Of a stretch of 51,688 nucleotides of DNA, positions 15,686-23,826 are shown piece after piece. Source of the DNA: an uncultured Clostridia bacterium (GTDB taxonomy: Bacteria > Bacillota_A > Clostridia > Christensenellales > CAG-138); contig CAMNHT010000001.1 of assembly GCA_946539625.1 (NCBI GenBank), forward strand, positions 1 through 51,688. Reading direction: 5' to 3'. The translations under genes were made by a program, and so were the position numbers. Below the pieces are notes generated by a model that was given only the letters and a program-made list of their open reading frames with translations, was not told where the DNA came from and did not search any database. Numbering within the stretch: position 1 is the stretch's first letter; the number at the start of each line of letters is the position of its first letter.

Positions 15686-16622
15686 CGTGTACGACCGTTT
15701 CCGGCTTCTCATCCAGAACGTGCGGATTGCGGAAATATGTCTTGAACAGCTTGAAGGACGAGGCAAGATAGAACCCGTCGCAGATGCGTTCGTCGCAGAC
15801 AATGTTGTAGTCGATATATTTGCGCTGTACCGGCGTGCCGTCCGCCCTGAGGTCGGTCTGTTTATACTTCGCACCGAACGAAAGGAAGACGGGAATGTTG
15901 CCGAAATCATACAGGTGATGGAACACCGGCGGGATACCCAAAGATCCCATCGACGTTATGAACATCGAACCGTGGAACGGGCTGACTTCGACGAGAGCTT
16001 TCGGCATCAGACCGAAATAGTCGAGGACTTTCAAAAGCCACACGGCGTTCTTGAGCAGCAGCCCCGGAATGTAGTTGAAGATCTTTGCCGTGTTGTCAAA
16101 ATTGCTGTCCGGGTTTTCCTCACGGTTTTGGTCGATCAGTTTTTGAAGCTTTGCGTATACATCGTCGGCCGTATCGGTCGGCGAGAAATGCACTTTTACG
16201 ATGGTTTCTTCCGATTCGAGCGTCATTTCCCGTTTGATGGTCAGGCAGACCACGATGTCTTCATCGTGCGAGTAGACGCGTTGTCCGGAGATAAAGCGGT
16301 TGGCTGCCGGGCGCTGCGAAATGACGCGTACGTAGGCGGCAAGCAGCAGGTGCATGAAGCCGAAGCCCTTCAGACCCTGATTTCTCTTTTTACGGATATA
16401 GTTTTCCGCTTCGGTGATCTCAATAGATTCGTGGAAATAGACGCTTGCGCCGGAACGGTTCGGCATGATGTACGGAGAGACCTTTGACATCGGCTGAAGC
16501 GAACGCAGCCGGTAACCGTCCGAACGGTCGCCGATGCGGCGCTTTCTTTTCTTCGGGACTCCCGCGGAAACCGGAGCAGCTTCCGGCGAATTCTGCTGCA
16601 TCTTAACGTTATTGTCTTCCAT
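15675..16622 (-). CDS. 2-oxoacid dehydrogenase E2-like acyltransferase domain protein, catalytic His replaced
   Basis: The 315-aa protein resembles the trimeric catalytic domain of lipoamide acyltransferases (E2) and chloramphenicol acetyltransferase, but has no lipoyl or E1/E3-binding domain. Features are a basic Lys/Arg stretch (PKKKRKRR, 23-29), the helix GFGFMHLLLAAYVRVI (86-101), and the core strand SPFHGSMFITSMGSLGI (214-230). At the active site, where E2 enzymes have DHRxxDG, this protein reads DERICDG (277-283): Glu278 replaces the general-base His. Normal acyl transfer by the E2 mechanism is therefore unlikely. The ATG at 16622 follows a GGGGG run; MGVRF five codons upstream is the other option. 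It is first in an operon with the membrane protein. Confidence 0.75.
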   Translation of the reverse strand: MEDNNVKMQQNSPEAAPVSAGVPKKRKRRIGDRSDGYRLRSLQPMSKVSPYIMPNRSGASVYFHESIEITEAENYIRKKRNQGLKGFGFMHLLLAAYVRVISQRPAANRFISGQRVYSHDEDIVVCLTIKREMTLESEETIVKVHFSPTDTADDVYAKLQKLIDQNREENPDSNFDNTAKIFNYIPGLLLKNAVWLLKVLDYFGLMPKALVEVSPFHGSMFITSMGSLGIPPVFHHLYDFGNIPVFLSFGAKYKQTDLRADGTPVQRKYIDYNIVCDERICDGFYLASSFKLFKTYFRNPHVLDEKPETVVHDVD

Positions 16623-16650
16623 GAAACGAACCCCCATGTAATCTTTTTTT

Positions 16651-16679
16651 ATTCTACCAAATGCCATCTTCCTTGGCAA
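16651..16679 (-). promoter_or_regulatory. Sigma-A promoter of the E2-like gene
   Basis: On the minus strand TTGCCA, a 17-bp spacer and TAGAAT, about 29 bp before the ATG. Confidence 0.72.
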
Positions 16680-16692
16680 GAGAAAAATGCGG

Positions 16693-16721
16693 TTGCAAAA
16701 CCGGTTTTCGACCGGTATAAT
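16693..16721 (+). promoter_or_regulatory. Sigma-A promoter of the U32 gene, with palindromic spacer
   Basis: TTGCAA, a 17-bp spacer and TATAAT. The spacer contains ACCGGT-TTTCG-ACCGGT, an inverted repeat ending at the -10. The -10 box ends only 7 bp before the ATG at 16729, which predicts a transcript starting at or one base before the start codon. Confidence 0.75.
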
Positions 16722-16728
16722 AAGATGC

Positions 16729-18774
16729 ATGAAAAGAAAAAACGCTGACAATCCGGAAATACTGGCGCCGGTCGGCACGGAGGGATCGCTCGAAGCCGCG
16801 GTATACGCAGGCGCGGACGCGGTCTATTTCGGCGCGGGTGCTTGCAACGCCCGAAGGAACGCGGGACAGTTCACCGGCGAACGCCTCATCGAGGCGGTCC
16901 GCTTCTGCCACGCGCACGGCGTCGGCGTCCATGTGACCGTCAATACGCTTGTTCGGGATGACGAACGCCGGGACGTTGCCGATACGCTCGAAGAAATCGC
17001 TGCGTCCGGCGCCGACGCGATCATCGTGCAGGATCTGACGGTCATGCGGCTTGCAAAGCAGATTTGCCCGGAACTTCAGCTGCATGGGTCCACGCAGATG
17101 GCGGTGCATAACGCGTCCGGCGTTCGGATGCTGGAGGATCTGGGCTTCTCCCGCGTTGTGCTTGCCAGGGAGCTTTCCATTGACGAGATCCGAACCATCC
17201 GTAAAAAGACACATGCCGAACTTGAATGCTTTATACACGGTGCGCTTTGCATGAGCGCGTCCGGCATCTGTTACCTGTCTGCCATGCTCGGGGAGCGAAG
17301 CGGCAATCGCGGCATGTGCGCGCAGCCTTGCAGACTTTCGTTTCTGTGCAACGGCGCGGAATACGCGCTTTCGCTGAAGGACATGTCACATATCAGGCAT
17401 TACAATGCCTATCGGGAGATCGGCGTTTCATCGCTGAAGATCGAGGGACGCCTGAAATCGCCGGAGTATGTTGCCGCGGCGGTCGACGCCGTTCGGCGCG
17501 TGCGTGACGGAGAGCCGTATTCCGAACAGGTCCTGAAGGACGTGTTTTCCCGCGGCGGTTTCACGGACGGGTACTATACGGGCAGACGCAATCACACCAT
17601 GTTCGGCGTACGCACGCAGGAGGATGCAAAACGTGCGCAGCCCGTGCTTTCCGGGATTCGCGAACTGTATCGCGGACCGCGAAACGACGTGTCGATCGCA
17701 ATGAACATCCGGATTATCAAGGATCGGCCGACGGAGCTTCGGGTCTGCGACGGAACGCATTCCGTTTCCGTTACGGGCGACGTGCCGGAGATCGCGATCC
17801 GAACGGCGCTTTCCGAGGAATCGGTCAAAAAGAGCCTGTGCAAAACGGGCGGGACACCGTTTTCGGCGGAAACCGTTCAATGCGAGATCGACGAAGGGCT
17901 GATGCTGCCGACGTCTGCGCTGAACGCGCTCAGGAGAAACGCGCTCGACACACTGTATGAAGCGCGTGCGGCCGTGCCACCGCGAACGGTGCGCGAGCCG
18001 GACCTGACACTTGCGGGAAAGCAAAGGAACGCTTCGCCGAAGCTTTGCGTCCGTTTTGCCTCCTTTGAACAGTTTACAGCCGATCCTTCGATCGCGTATT
18101 ACAGTCTGCCTGTCGACGCGCTCTCGGAACACCCGGAATGCATTTCCGATCGCGCGGTCGGCGAGATCCCGATTCTGATCTATCCGGATGAGGAGCCTCG
18201 TATCGCGGAAACACTGTGCACACTGAAGGAACACGGACTGGTTTACGCGCTTGCGGAAAACGTCGGTGCGATTCACATGGCAAAGGAAGCGGGATTGATT
18301 CCGATCGGAGGGTTCGGGCTCAACGTGACCAACAGCGACGCGATCGAAGCGTATCATGAGATGGGCGTCTCGGCACAGTTCGTTTCGTTTGAATTATCCG
18401 CACCGAAGGTGCGCGATCTGAACAGCCTGATTCCGCTTGGCATGATCGTTGCGGGGAGGCTTCCTTTGATGCAGCTCCGATCCTGTCCCGCACGATCCGA
18501 TAAAGGCTGCGGAACCTGCGACGGGCGACCGGTCGTGACCGATCGCAAAGGCGCGACATTTCCGCTGGTTTGCCGTGAACGTCGCTGCTCCGCGCTTTTG
18601 AACAGCGTTCCGCTGTATCTGTGCGACAAGCAGCTTCCGCCGTTGGACTTCTATGCTGTTTACCTCACGATCGAATCCAAAGAAGAAGCTGCCCGGTTGA
18701 TTCGCTCTGCGATTGCAGGCGATCCGCCGTATATGCCGCACACGACGGGACTTGCGTTCCGAAAACTCCTTTGA
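16729..18774 (+). CDS. Peptidase U32 family protein
   Basis: U32 proteins are now known mainly as hydroxylation factors for tRNA or 23S rRNA (TrhP, RlhA) and, in some bacteria, as collagenase-like peptidases. The 681-aa product starts with the family signature EILAPVGTEGSLEAAVYAGA (10-29) and has GSTQMAVHN, CFIHGALCMSASGICYLS, GNRGMCAQPCRLSF and LKIEGRLKSPEY. The cysteines in the last motifs fit the Fe-S cluster proposed for the family. The long C-terminal half adds a second domain with a cysteine cluster (RSCPARSDKGCGTCDG). Length and layout are closer to RlhA-like proteins than to the short forms. The predicted transcript is leaderless. Confidence 0.85.
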   Translation: MKRKNADNPEILAPVGTEGSLEAAVYAGADAVYFGAGACNARRNAGQFTGERLIEAVRFCHAHGVGVHVTVNTLVRDDERRDVADTLEEIAASGADAIIVQDLTVMRLAKQICPELQLHGSTQMAVHNASGVRMLEDLGFSRVVLARELSIDEIRTIRKKTHAELECFIHGALCMSASGICYLSAMLGERSGNRGMCAQPCRLSFLCNGAEYALSLKDMSHIRHYNAYREIGVSSLKIEGRLKSPEYVAAAVDAVRRVRDGEPYSEQVLKDVFSRGGFTDGYYTGRRNHTMFGVRTQEDAKRAQPVLSGIRELYRGPRNDVSIAMNIRIIKDRPTELRVCDGTHSVSVTGDVPEIAIRTALSEESVKKSLCKTGGTPFSAETVQCEIDEGLMLPTSALNALRRNALDTLYEARAAVPPRTVREPDLTLAGKQRNASPKLCVRFASFEQFTADPSIAYYSLPVDALSEHPECISDRAVGEIPILIYPDEEPRIAETLCTLKEHGLVYALAENVGAIHMAKEAGLIPIGGFGLNVTNSDAIEAYHEMGVSAQFVSFELSAPKVRDLNSLIPLGMIVAGRLPLMQLRSCPARSDKGCGTCDGRPVVTDRKGATFPLVCRERRCSALLNSVPLYLCDKQLPPLDFYAVYLTIESKEEAARLIRSAIAGDPPYMPHTTGLAFRKLL

Positions 18775-18787
18775 AAACATAATCCCG

Positions 18788-18823
18788 AACGCCGTTCGAC
18801 GGATATCGCCGGACGGCGTTTTC
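18788..18823 (+). terminator. Intrinsic terminator after the U32 gene
   Basis: AACGCCGT pairs with ACGGCGTT across an internal loop that also holds CGACGG/CCG-type pairing, followed by TTTTC. Confidence 0.65.
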
Positions 18824-18848
18824 ATATCCGCGTCCATCCATGCATACA
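18822..18848 (+). promoter_or_regulatory. Sigma-E-type promoter of the spoIIIA operon
   Basis: TCATATC, a 14-bp spacer and CATACA match the sigma-E pattern (KMATATT, N13-15, CATACA) closely. The spacing and place are right for spoIIIAA, which is a sigma-E gene in the Bacillota studied. The start point would fall just before the AGGAGGG of spoIIIAA. Confidence 0.65.
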
Positions 18849-18870
18849 GATGAATGCAGGAGGGACGAGC

Positions 18871-19794
18871 ATGGAACACTGGAAGAAACAATGGATGCCG
18901 CTGATGCCGAAAAATGTCGCGGAGGTGCTGGAACGCCTCGACGACGACGCGCCGCTTCTGGAGATCCGCCTGCGGCGCGATGCGCCTCTTGAACTCGTAT
19001 TCGACGGTACGGATCGGATCGTTTACGGGAACAACGGCGCTGCAATGATCTCATCGGATGATCTCAGAGATCTGACGGCACGGCTAACTTCATTTTCGGC
19101 TTATGCGTGGGAGAACGAACGCAGGGATGGGTTCATTACGGTCGGCGGATGCCGTGTCGGACTGTCCGGCAGAATGGTGCGGACGGAAGGCGGCATCGTT
19201 GGCTTTTCGACGGTCTCCGGCGTCTGCGTACGCATCGTTCGTGAAGTAAAAGACTGCGCAAAGCCGTTGGTTCCGTATCTTTGCGATCGTGACACATTTC
19301 TTTCCACACTCCTCGTGTCACCACCGGGATGCGGAAAGACGACGCTGTTACGCGACCTGATACGGATCAACTCAGACGGTCTGTACGGTGTACAGCCTTC
19401 ACGCGTCGGGGTTGCGGATGAACGCTTTGAACTGTGCGGAGACGCGTCCGGCGCGATCGCATTTGATCTCGGTATGCGGACTGACGTCGTATCGGGAATC
19501 TCCAAAGCGCAGGCAATGGTACGGATCGTATCGACGCTTTCACCGAGCATCCTTGCCATGGATGAATTGAACGATGCTAAAGACGCGGCGGCACTGCTCG
19601 ACGCGCGCGGGAAAGGTGTCACGATCCTTGCGACGTCACACGGCTGCGCAATCGAAGAACTCCGCCTGCGTCCCTCAATCCGGATGCTTTTGCGCGAAGG
19701 TGTGTTTCGACGGATCGTGATCCTGAAAGACGTCGGACGATGCGCCGCGATATACGACGAAAACGGGGCGCAGATCGACGGCGCAGGCATATGA
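18871..19794 (+). CDS. spoIIIAA: Stage III sporulation protein AA, secretion-type ATPase
   Basis: SpoIIIAA is the mother-cell cytoplasmic ATPase of the SpoIIIA-SpoIIQ feeding-tube complex and resembles type II/IV secretion ATPases. The 307-aa protein has Walker A SPPGCGKTTLL (about 150-160) and a Walker B-like LAMDEL (about 227-232). ATSHGCAIEEL follows. The ATG at 18871 lies 6 bases after AGGAGGG (18858-18864); the earlier ATG at 18850 lies before that site and is rejected. The ATGA overlap with spoIIIAB begins the coupled operon. Confidence 0.94.
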   Translation: MEHWKKQWMPLMPKNVAEVLERLDDDAPLLEIRLRRDAPLELVFDGTDRIVYGNNGAAMISSDDLRDLTARLTSFSAYAWENERRDGFITVGGCRVGLSGRMVRTEGGIVGFSTVSGVCVRIVREVKDCAKPLVPYLCDRDTFLSTLLVSPPGCGKTTLLRDLIRINSDGLYGVQPSRVGVADERFELCGDASGAIAFDLGMRTDVVSGISKAQAMVRIVSTLSPSILAMDELNDAKDAAALLDARGKGVTILATSHGCAIEELRLRPSIRMLLREGVFRRIVILKDVGRCAAIYDENGAQIDGAGI

Positions 19795-20273
19795 AGACGG
19801 TCGGGATCGCCATGCTGTTCGGACTGTGCTGCATGATCGGATTTCAGCTCGGACGCAGAAAAACGGGACGGCTTAAAACGATCCGATCGCTTCGGAGCGA
19901 TCTGCAGCTGTTTTCCGAACGGATCAGCGCCGGATGCGGCATGATGACAGAGCTTGCAGGTGAGTTGAACGGCACGATGGGGGAGATCCTGAAGACTTAC
20001 CTTGTCATGCTCGGCGAGGGAAAAAAGGAGGCGGAAGCCGCAGGATGCGCGATCGGTGAGCTCTGTGCCTGCGAGACGGTTCTGGCGGGAGTTCGAATGT
20101 TTCTCATTGGATTGTCGACCGCGTCGCGAAACGATCTGATCCGGAGAACACAAACGCTGGAACTCATGCTGGAACGGGCAGAGAAAGAAGCTGAGACCGA
20201 GGCAAAACAGGCGCGGGTGCTGCAGATTTCCGGCGTGCTGACCGGCGCCGGATTGGCAATTCTGTTATTGTAG
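19791..20273 (+). CDS. spoIIIAB: Stage III sporulation protein AB
   Basis: SpoIIIAB is a membrane component of the SpoIIIA complex with type II secretion GspF-like similarity. The 160-aa protein has a membrane segment at each end (2-19 and about 143-160, ISGVLTGAGLAILLL) and a helical, acidic middle. The signature RSLRSDLQLFSERISAG lies near the start. The ATG overlaps the spoIIIAA stop as ATGA. Confidence 0.9.
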   Translation: MKTVGIAMLFGLCCMIGFQLGRRKTGRLKTIRSLRSDLQLFSERISAGCGMMTELAGELNGTMGEILKTYLVMLGEGKKEAEAAGCAIGELCACETVLAGVRMFLIGLSTASRNDLIRRTQTLELMLERAEKEAETEAKQARVLQISGVLTGAGLAILLL

Positions 20274-20280
20274 GAGAGAT

Positions 20281-20478
20281 ATGGACATCAATCTTCTTTT
20301 CAAGATTGCAGGCATCGGGATTCTCGTCGCTGTGATCGTACAGCTGCTCAGGCAGAACGGCAGAGAGGAGCTTGCAACGGTCGCAGCGATCGCCGGATTG
20401 GTCCTTGCTACGATGCTCGTGATTTCCATGATCGCGTCGCTTCTGGAAACCGTACGGCAGACGTTTTCACTGTATTGA
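20281..20478 (+). CDS. spoIIIAC: Stage III sporulation protein AC
   Basis: This is a 65-aa protein with two membrane segments (DINLLFKIAGIGILVAVIV and ATVAAIAGLVLATMLVISMI), the normal size for SpoIIIAC of the forespore feeding channel. TAGGAGAGAT precedes the ATG. It is one base pair from spoIIIAD, and the two are distant relatives of each other. Confidence 0.92.
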   Translation: MDINLLFKIAGIGILVAVIVQLLRQNGREELATVAAIAGLVLATMLVISMIASLLETVRQTFSLY

Positions 20479-20479
20479 A

Positions 20480-20872
20480 ATGGAACGTCTTGTTTTGATC
20501 GCACTGATCGGCTCCGTAACGGCGATCCAGATGCGCTCGGTCCGGCATGAGTACGCGATCCTGATCGGCGGCGCGACGGCGGTTCTGCTGCTGATGGAGG
20601 GAATTATCCGATTTGCCGGACTGTCGGAAGCGATGCGTGCCGTCGGTAACGAATACGGCATCTCCGCCGATATACTCACCATGGTCCTGAAGATTCTGGG
20701 GATCGCGTATTTGACGGATTTCGGCGTGAATATAGCAAGGGACGCAGGACAGTCGGCCGTTGCCGGCGCGCTTGAAACCGGCGGAAGGATTCTGATCCTT
20801 TCCTGCGCCCTGCCGGCGATGATCGCGCTTCTGGAAACCGGCGCGGCGCTGATCCGGGAGGCCGCCTCATGA
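20480..20872 (+). CDS. spoIIIAD: Stage III sporulation protein AD
   Basis: A 130-aa integral membrane protein of the SpoIIIA complex with three to four membrane segments; it resembles SpoIIIAC in its second half (LTMVLKILGIAYLTDFGVNI). The ATG starts one base after the spoIIIAC stop, and the 3' end overlaps spoIIIAE (ATGA). Confidence 0.92.
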   Translation: MERLVLIALIGSVTAIQMRSVRHEYAILIGGATAVLLLMEGIIRFAGLSEAMRAVGNEYGISADILTMVLKILGIAYLTDFGVNIARDAGQSAVAGALETGGRILILSCALPAMIALLETGAALIREAAS

Positions 20873-21978
20873 AGCATACGGCCGTTGTTTTGCTCATTTT
20901 GATCCTGCCTTTGATGCTGCTTGCGGAAAGCGATGAAACACAGGATGCGATCGACGCGCTTGTCGAAACGATCGACCTTTCGGAATGGGACGCATGGTTT
21001 CAAAAAAACGGCGCCGACGGCACGGTCCTTCCGTCCGGGATCCTAAAACAGCTCGTCGGAATGCAGGCGTCCTTCGACAAAAACGATTCGGCGGGACTTT
21101 TGCGAAAACTGACGCCGTCGATGAAACCCGTGCTTAGAAAGACGGCGCTGCTTCTGGGGCTTGCGGCGTTCGGCGCTGCGATCGGCGGCGTCATGGATCC
21201 CGCCTCCCTCGGGGAGACGGCAGGGACGGCATTTCGGATCTGCGTTTCCGTCACCGTTCTTGCGCTTTCGCTGACAGAGATACGCACCGCGCTTTCCGCT
21301 GTCAGGGGCGTGGAACGCACAGCCGAACTGCTTTTGCCCGTGATCGTGGGGTATCTGTCCTTAAGCGGTTCAGACAATTCCGCGCTGCTGCTCCCGACAT
21401 CCTACGCGCTGCTGTCCGACGTCGTACTGCGCCTGCTCGAAACGTGTATTGCGCCGCTCGCAATCATCGGGGGCGTTCTGACCGTGTTCGACGCGAACGG
21501 TACCGGACGTCTGTCCGCGGTCGGAAGGCTTTTACAGCGCGCGGCAAAATGGATTCTCGGGACGGTGTGTTCCGTGTATATGCTGATCACTGCGGTGCGC
21601 TCGGCGGTCGCAAAAAACGCGGACGGGTTGCTTGTGAAAACGACAAAGCTTGCCGCCGGCAGCATTCCGGCGATCGGTTCGCTGCTTTCGGAATCGGTCG
21701 ATACGGCATATCAATGCATGCGCTTTGTGAAGAACGCATTGGGATTGACCGGATGTATTGTACTGGTATCCGTTGTATGGAAACCGATTCTCTCGATCTT
21801 TCTGTTCAGAAGCAGTCTCCGCGCGTCGGCACTTCTGTCGGAACCGCTGTCAGGCAAGCCGTACGCGGAGCTTTTGCGGGGCATGGGGGATACGCTGCAC
21901 ATTCTGATGCTGTCCGAGCTTGCGGCGCTTTCGATGACGCTGATGATGCTTGCGCCGGCGCTTGGAACGGGAGGCTGA
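20869..21978 (+). CDS. spoIIIAE: Stage III sporulation protein AE
   Basis: A 369-aa polytopic membrane protein of the SpoIIIA complex. It has a cleavable-looking signal (AVVLLILILPLMLLAE, 5-20), a periplasm-side N-terminal helix region, and six to seven membrane segments from about 85 on. Characteristic stretches are SLTEIRTALSAVRGVERTAE and YQCMRFVKNALGLTGCIVLV. The length is normal. The ATG overlaps the spoIIIAD stop. Confidence 0.93.
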   Translation: MKHTAVVLLILILPLMLLAESDETQDAIDALVETIDLSEWDAWFQKNGADGTVLPSGILKQLVGMQASFDKNDSAGLLRKLTPSMKPVLRKTALLLGLAAFGAAIGGVMDPASLGETAGTAFRICVSVTVLALSLTEIRTALSAVRGVERTAELLLPVIVGYLSLSGSDNSALLLPTSYALLSDVVLRLLETCIAPLAIIGGVLTVFDANGTGRLSAVGRLLQRAAKWILGTVCSVYMLITAVRSAVAKNADGLLVKTTKLAAGSIPAIGSLLSESVDTAYQCMRFVKNALGLTGCIVLVSVVWKPILSIFLFRSSLRASALLSEPLSGKPYAELLRGMGDTLHILMLSELAALSMTLMMLAPALGTGG

Positions 21979-21979
21979 T

Positions 21980-22147
21980 ATGGATCGGATCATTCGGGCT
22001 GTGCTGACGCTGTCGGCATATGGGCTTGTGCTGACGCTTTGCGAAAAAGCGCTGCCGCGATCCGGCGTCGGCAGGTCGTCAAAGACGGCGTTCGGATTGC
22101 TGTTTCTCCGGATGCTTGCGGAGCAGATCGCAGGCATATTGCAATAA
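21980..22147 (+). CDS. spoIIIAF: Minimal stage III sporulation protein AF (membrane part only)
   Basis: Position between spoIIIAE and spoIIIAG and the two-helix hairpin character identify this 55-aa product as SpoIIIAF. Known SpoIIIAF proteins are about 200 aa: two N-terminal membrane helices followed by a soluble domain of the ring-forming EscJ/PrgK type. Here only the membrane part remains (IIRAVLTLSAYGLVLTLCEK and AFGLLFLRMLAEQIAGIL). GGGAGG precedes the ATG at about 8 bases. The stop is followed after 13 bp by spoIIIAG, so no remnant of the soluble domain is left: this is a clean reduction, not a fresh frameshift. Confidence 0.75.
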   Translation: MDRIIRAVLTLSAYGLVLTLCEKALPRSGVGRSSKTAFGLLFLRMLAEQIAGILQ

Positions 22148-22160
22148 AAGGAGGACTATA

Positions 22161-22754
22161 ATGCACAAGAAGGACGGCGGGACGGCGGCTTCGTGGTGGA
22201 AGGCGCAAGTGAAAAAGAATCCCGCATTGACCTATATCCTCTATGCAGCTGTCGGGCTTGCCGCCGTCCTTTTCTACCTGATCGGCAGCGGAATCAGCTG
22301 TGACCGAAAGCAGGAGCCCGCCGTCCGGACAGAAACGGAGACCGGCCGGGCAGGGGAACGGGACGCACTGGAACTGAGACTGATCGACGTGCTGTCAAAG
22401 ATCCGCGGCGCGGGCAGGGTGGATGTGCTCGTAACGTATGAGACGAACGGTGAGATCGTCACCGCAACCGTACGGCAGACCGATGAGGACGTAAGGAACG
22501 CGGACGGTACGGGAGGAAGCGAGACCTCGCGCTCGGTGCGCGAGGTCACCGAGCCCGCGACGGTCGAGACGGGAAACGGACATGCGCCGATCGTTCTGTA
22601 TGAAAAGGAACCGGTCATACGCGGCGTGATCGTCGTTGCGGAAGGTGCTTCGGACTTTTCGGTCCGGCAGAAGCTTGAGGCCGCGGTGCATGCAGCGACG
22701 GGGATCCCGATCGAACGCATCGAAGTGTTTGAAATGTCCTATGAAGGACCTTGA
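22161..22754 (+). CDS. spoIIIAG: Stage III sporulation protein AG
   Basis: SpoIIIAG forms a large ring in the intermembrane space between mother cell and forespore. The 197-aa protein has one membrane segment (about 24-44, TYILYAAVGLAAVLFYLIGS) and a ring-building domain with KIRGAGRVDVLVTYETNG and PVIRGVIVVAEGASD; a variable insertion rich in Thr/Glu/Ser lies between them, as in the family. AAAAGGAGG precedes the ATG. Confidence 0.93.
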   Translation: MHKKDGGTAASWWKAQVKKNPALTYILYAAVGLAAVLFYLIGSGISCDRKQEPAVRTETETGRAGERDALELRLIDVLSKIRGAGRVDVLVTYETNGEIVTATVRQTDEDVRNADGTGGSETSRSVREVTEPATVETGNGHAPIVLYEKEPVIRGVIVVAEGASDFSVRQKLEAAVHAATGIPIERIEVFEMSYEGP

Positions 22755-22781
22755 TCCAAAAGAAATGCAGGAGGAAAAACG

Positions 22782-23318
22782 ATGAAACAACTGATTCAAC
22801 GCTATGGGAAATGGCTGAACAAGCGCGTACTGACGGCGGCGGGGCTGTGTCTGCTCCTTGCGGCGGCAATCGTGACGAACATTCTGATCAACAGAAACAA
22901 AGGGAAAGCGGAGCAAACCGGCATGCAGAACGCACCGGAGGTCACACAGGTTTCCGCGCAGGCCGGAAAACAGACGGACTTTTTTGCGGCGTATCGCGAT
23001 GAGCGCGATTCCGTCCGGACGCAGGAATTGGCATATCTGGACGCGATCGTTGCACAGGGCGCGGATACGGAAACGCTTTCCGACGCGCAGCAGCAGAAGC
23101 TGGAACTGGTCAACGCCATGGAAACGGAACTGACGGTCGAAAACCTTGTCCGCGCAAAAGGCTTTTCGGACGTGATCGTTTCGATCCATAAAGGCAATAT
23201 CAGCGTCGTGGTAGGGGCGGAATCGCTGAATGATGAACAGGTTGCCCAGATCCTCGACATCGTCTTGCGCGAGACGGGCAAGAGCGCCGAGAACGTCAAG
23301 ATCAGCACGGCCCTTTGA
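22782..23318 (+). CDS. spoIIIAH: Stage III sporulation protein AH
   Basis: SpoIIIAH binds forespore SpoIIQ across the septum and holds the channel together. The 178-aa protein has one membrane segment (about 18-36, AAGLCLLLAAAIVTNILIN), a helical region (FFAAYRDERDSVRTQELAYL) and the C-terminal ring-building domain (VRAKGFSDVIVSIHKGNISV). AGGAGG precedes the ATG. It is the last gene of the spoIIIA operon; no clear T-tract terminator follows. Confidence 0.94.
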   Translation: MKQLIQRYGKWLNKRVLTAAGLCLLLAAAIVTNILINRNKGKAEQTGMQNAPEVTQVSAQAGKQTDFFAAYRDERDSVRTQELAYLDAIVAQGADTETLSDAQQQKLELVNAMETELTVENLVRAKGFSDVIVSIHKGNISVVVGAESLNDEQVAQILDIVLRETGKSAENVKISTAL

Positions 23319-23339
23319 CGCAGAATTCGCTTTGATGGG

Positions 23340-23368
23340 TTTACTTTTTGGAAGGAAGATGGTATACT
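23340..23368 (+). promoter_or_regulatory. Sigma-A promoter of the asp23-to-tlyA operon
   Basis: TTTACT, a 17-bp spacer and TATACT, about 40 bp before the asp23 ATG. It is the only clear promoter before a run of ten tightly spaced genes. Confidence 0.75.
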
Positions 23369-23408
23369 ACCCATATATATAGCAATTTGAGAATTGGGAG
23401 GAACCGAA

Positions 23409-23822
23409 ATGAGCGAATATAAGGATATTACCATCGAATCCGAAGAGAACGACGGAAAAATCGTATTTGCGGAAGACGTCGTCGCAACGATCGCAACGCT
23501 CGCGGCTGCCGAAGTGGAAGGCGTTTACGGCATGAGCGGTACCGCGTTTGAAGGGATCGGCGAAAAGCTCGGCAAAAAGAACTATACAAAGGGCATCAAA
23601 GTCGAGGTCGGCGCGGTCGAATGCGCAGTCGACATGAGCATTATCGTTCGGTATGGCTTCCGGATCCAGGAGGTTTGCCGCAATGTGCAGGCGGCGGTCA
23701 AGAATGCGATCGAAACGATGACGGGACTGAAAGTCGTTCAGGTCAACATCGCGGTCAATTCGATCGTGTTCGCAAAGGAAGCGCCTGTTGAGCCGCCGAA
23801 GCCCGAAACCCGCGTGAAATGA
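23409..23822 (+). CDS. Asp23/Gls24 family envelope stress protein
   Basis: Asp23 family proteins form a layer next to the cytoplasmic membrane, tethered by AmaP, and are linked to envelope homeostasis. The 137-aa protein has the Asp23 core: GKIVFAEDVVATIATLAAAE, VEGVYGMSG, VDMSIIVRYGFRIQEVC and VNIAVNSIVF. GGGAGG lies 6 bases before the ATG at 23409; the upstream start at 23394 is before this site. AmaP and DUF2273 genes follow, which supports the assignment. Confidence 0.93.
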   Translation: MSEYKDITIESEENDGKIVFAEDVVATIATLAAAEVEGVYGMSGTAFEGIGEKLGKKNYTKGIKVEVGAVECAVDMSIIVRYGFRIQEVCRNVQAAVKNAIETMTGLKVVQVNIAVNSIVFAKEAPVEPPKPETRVK

Positions 23823-23826
23823 CCGA

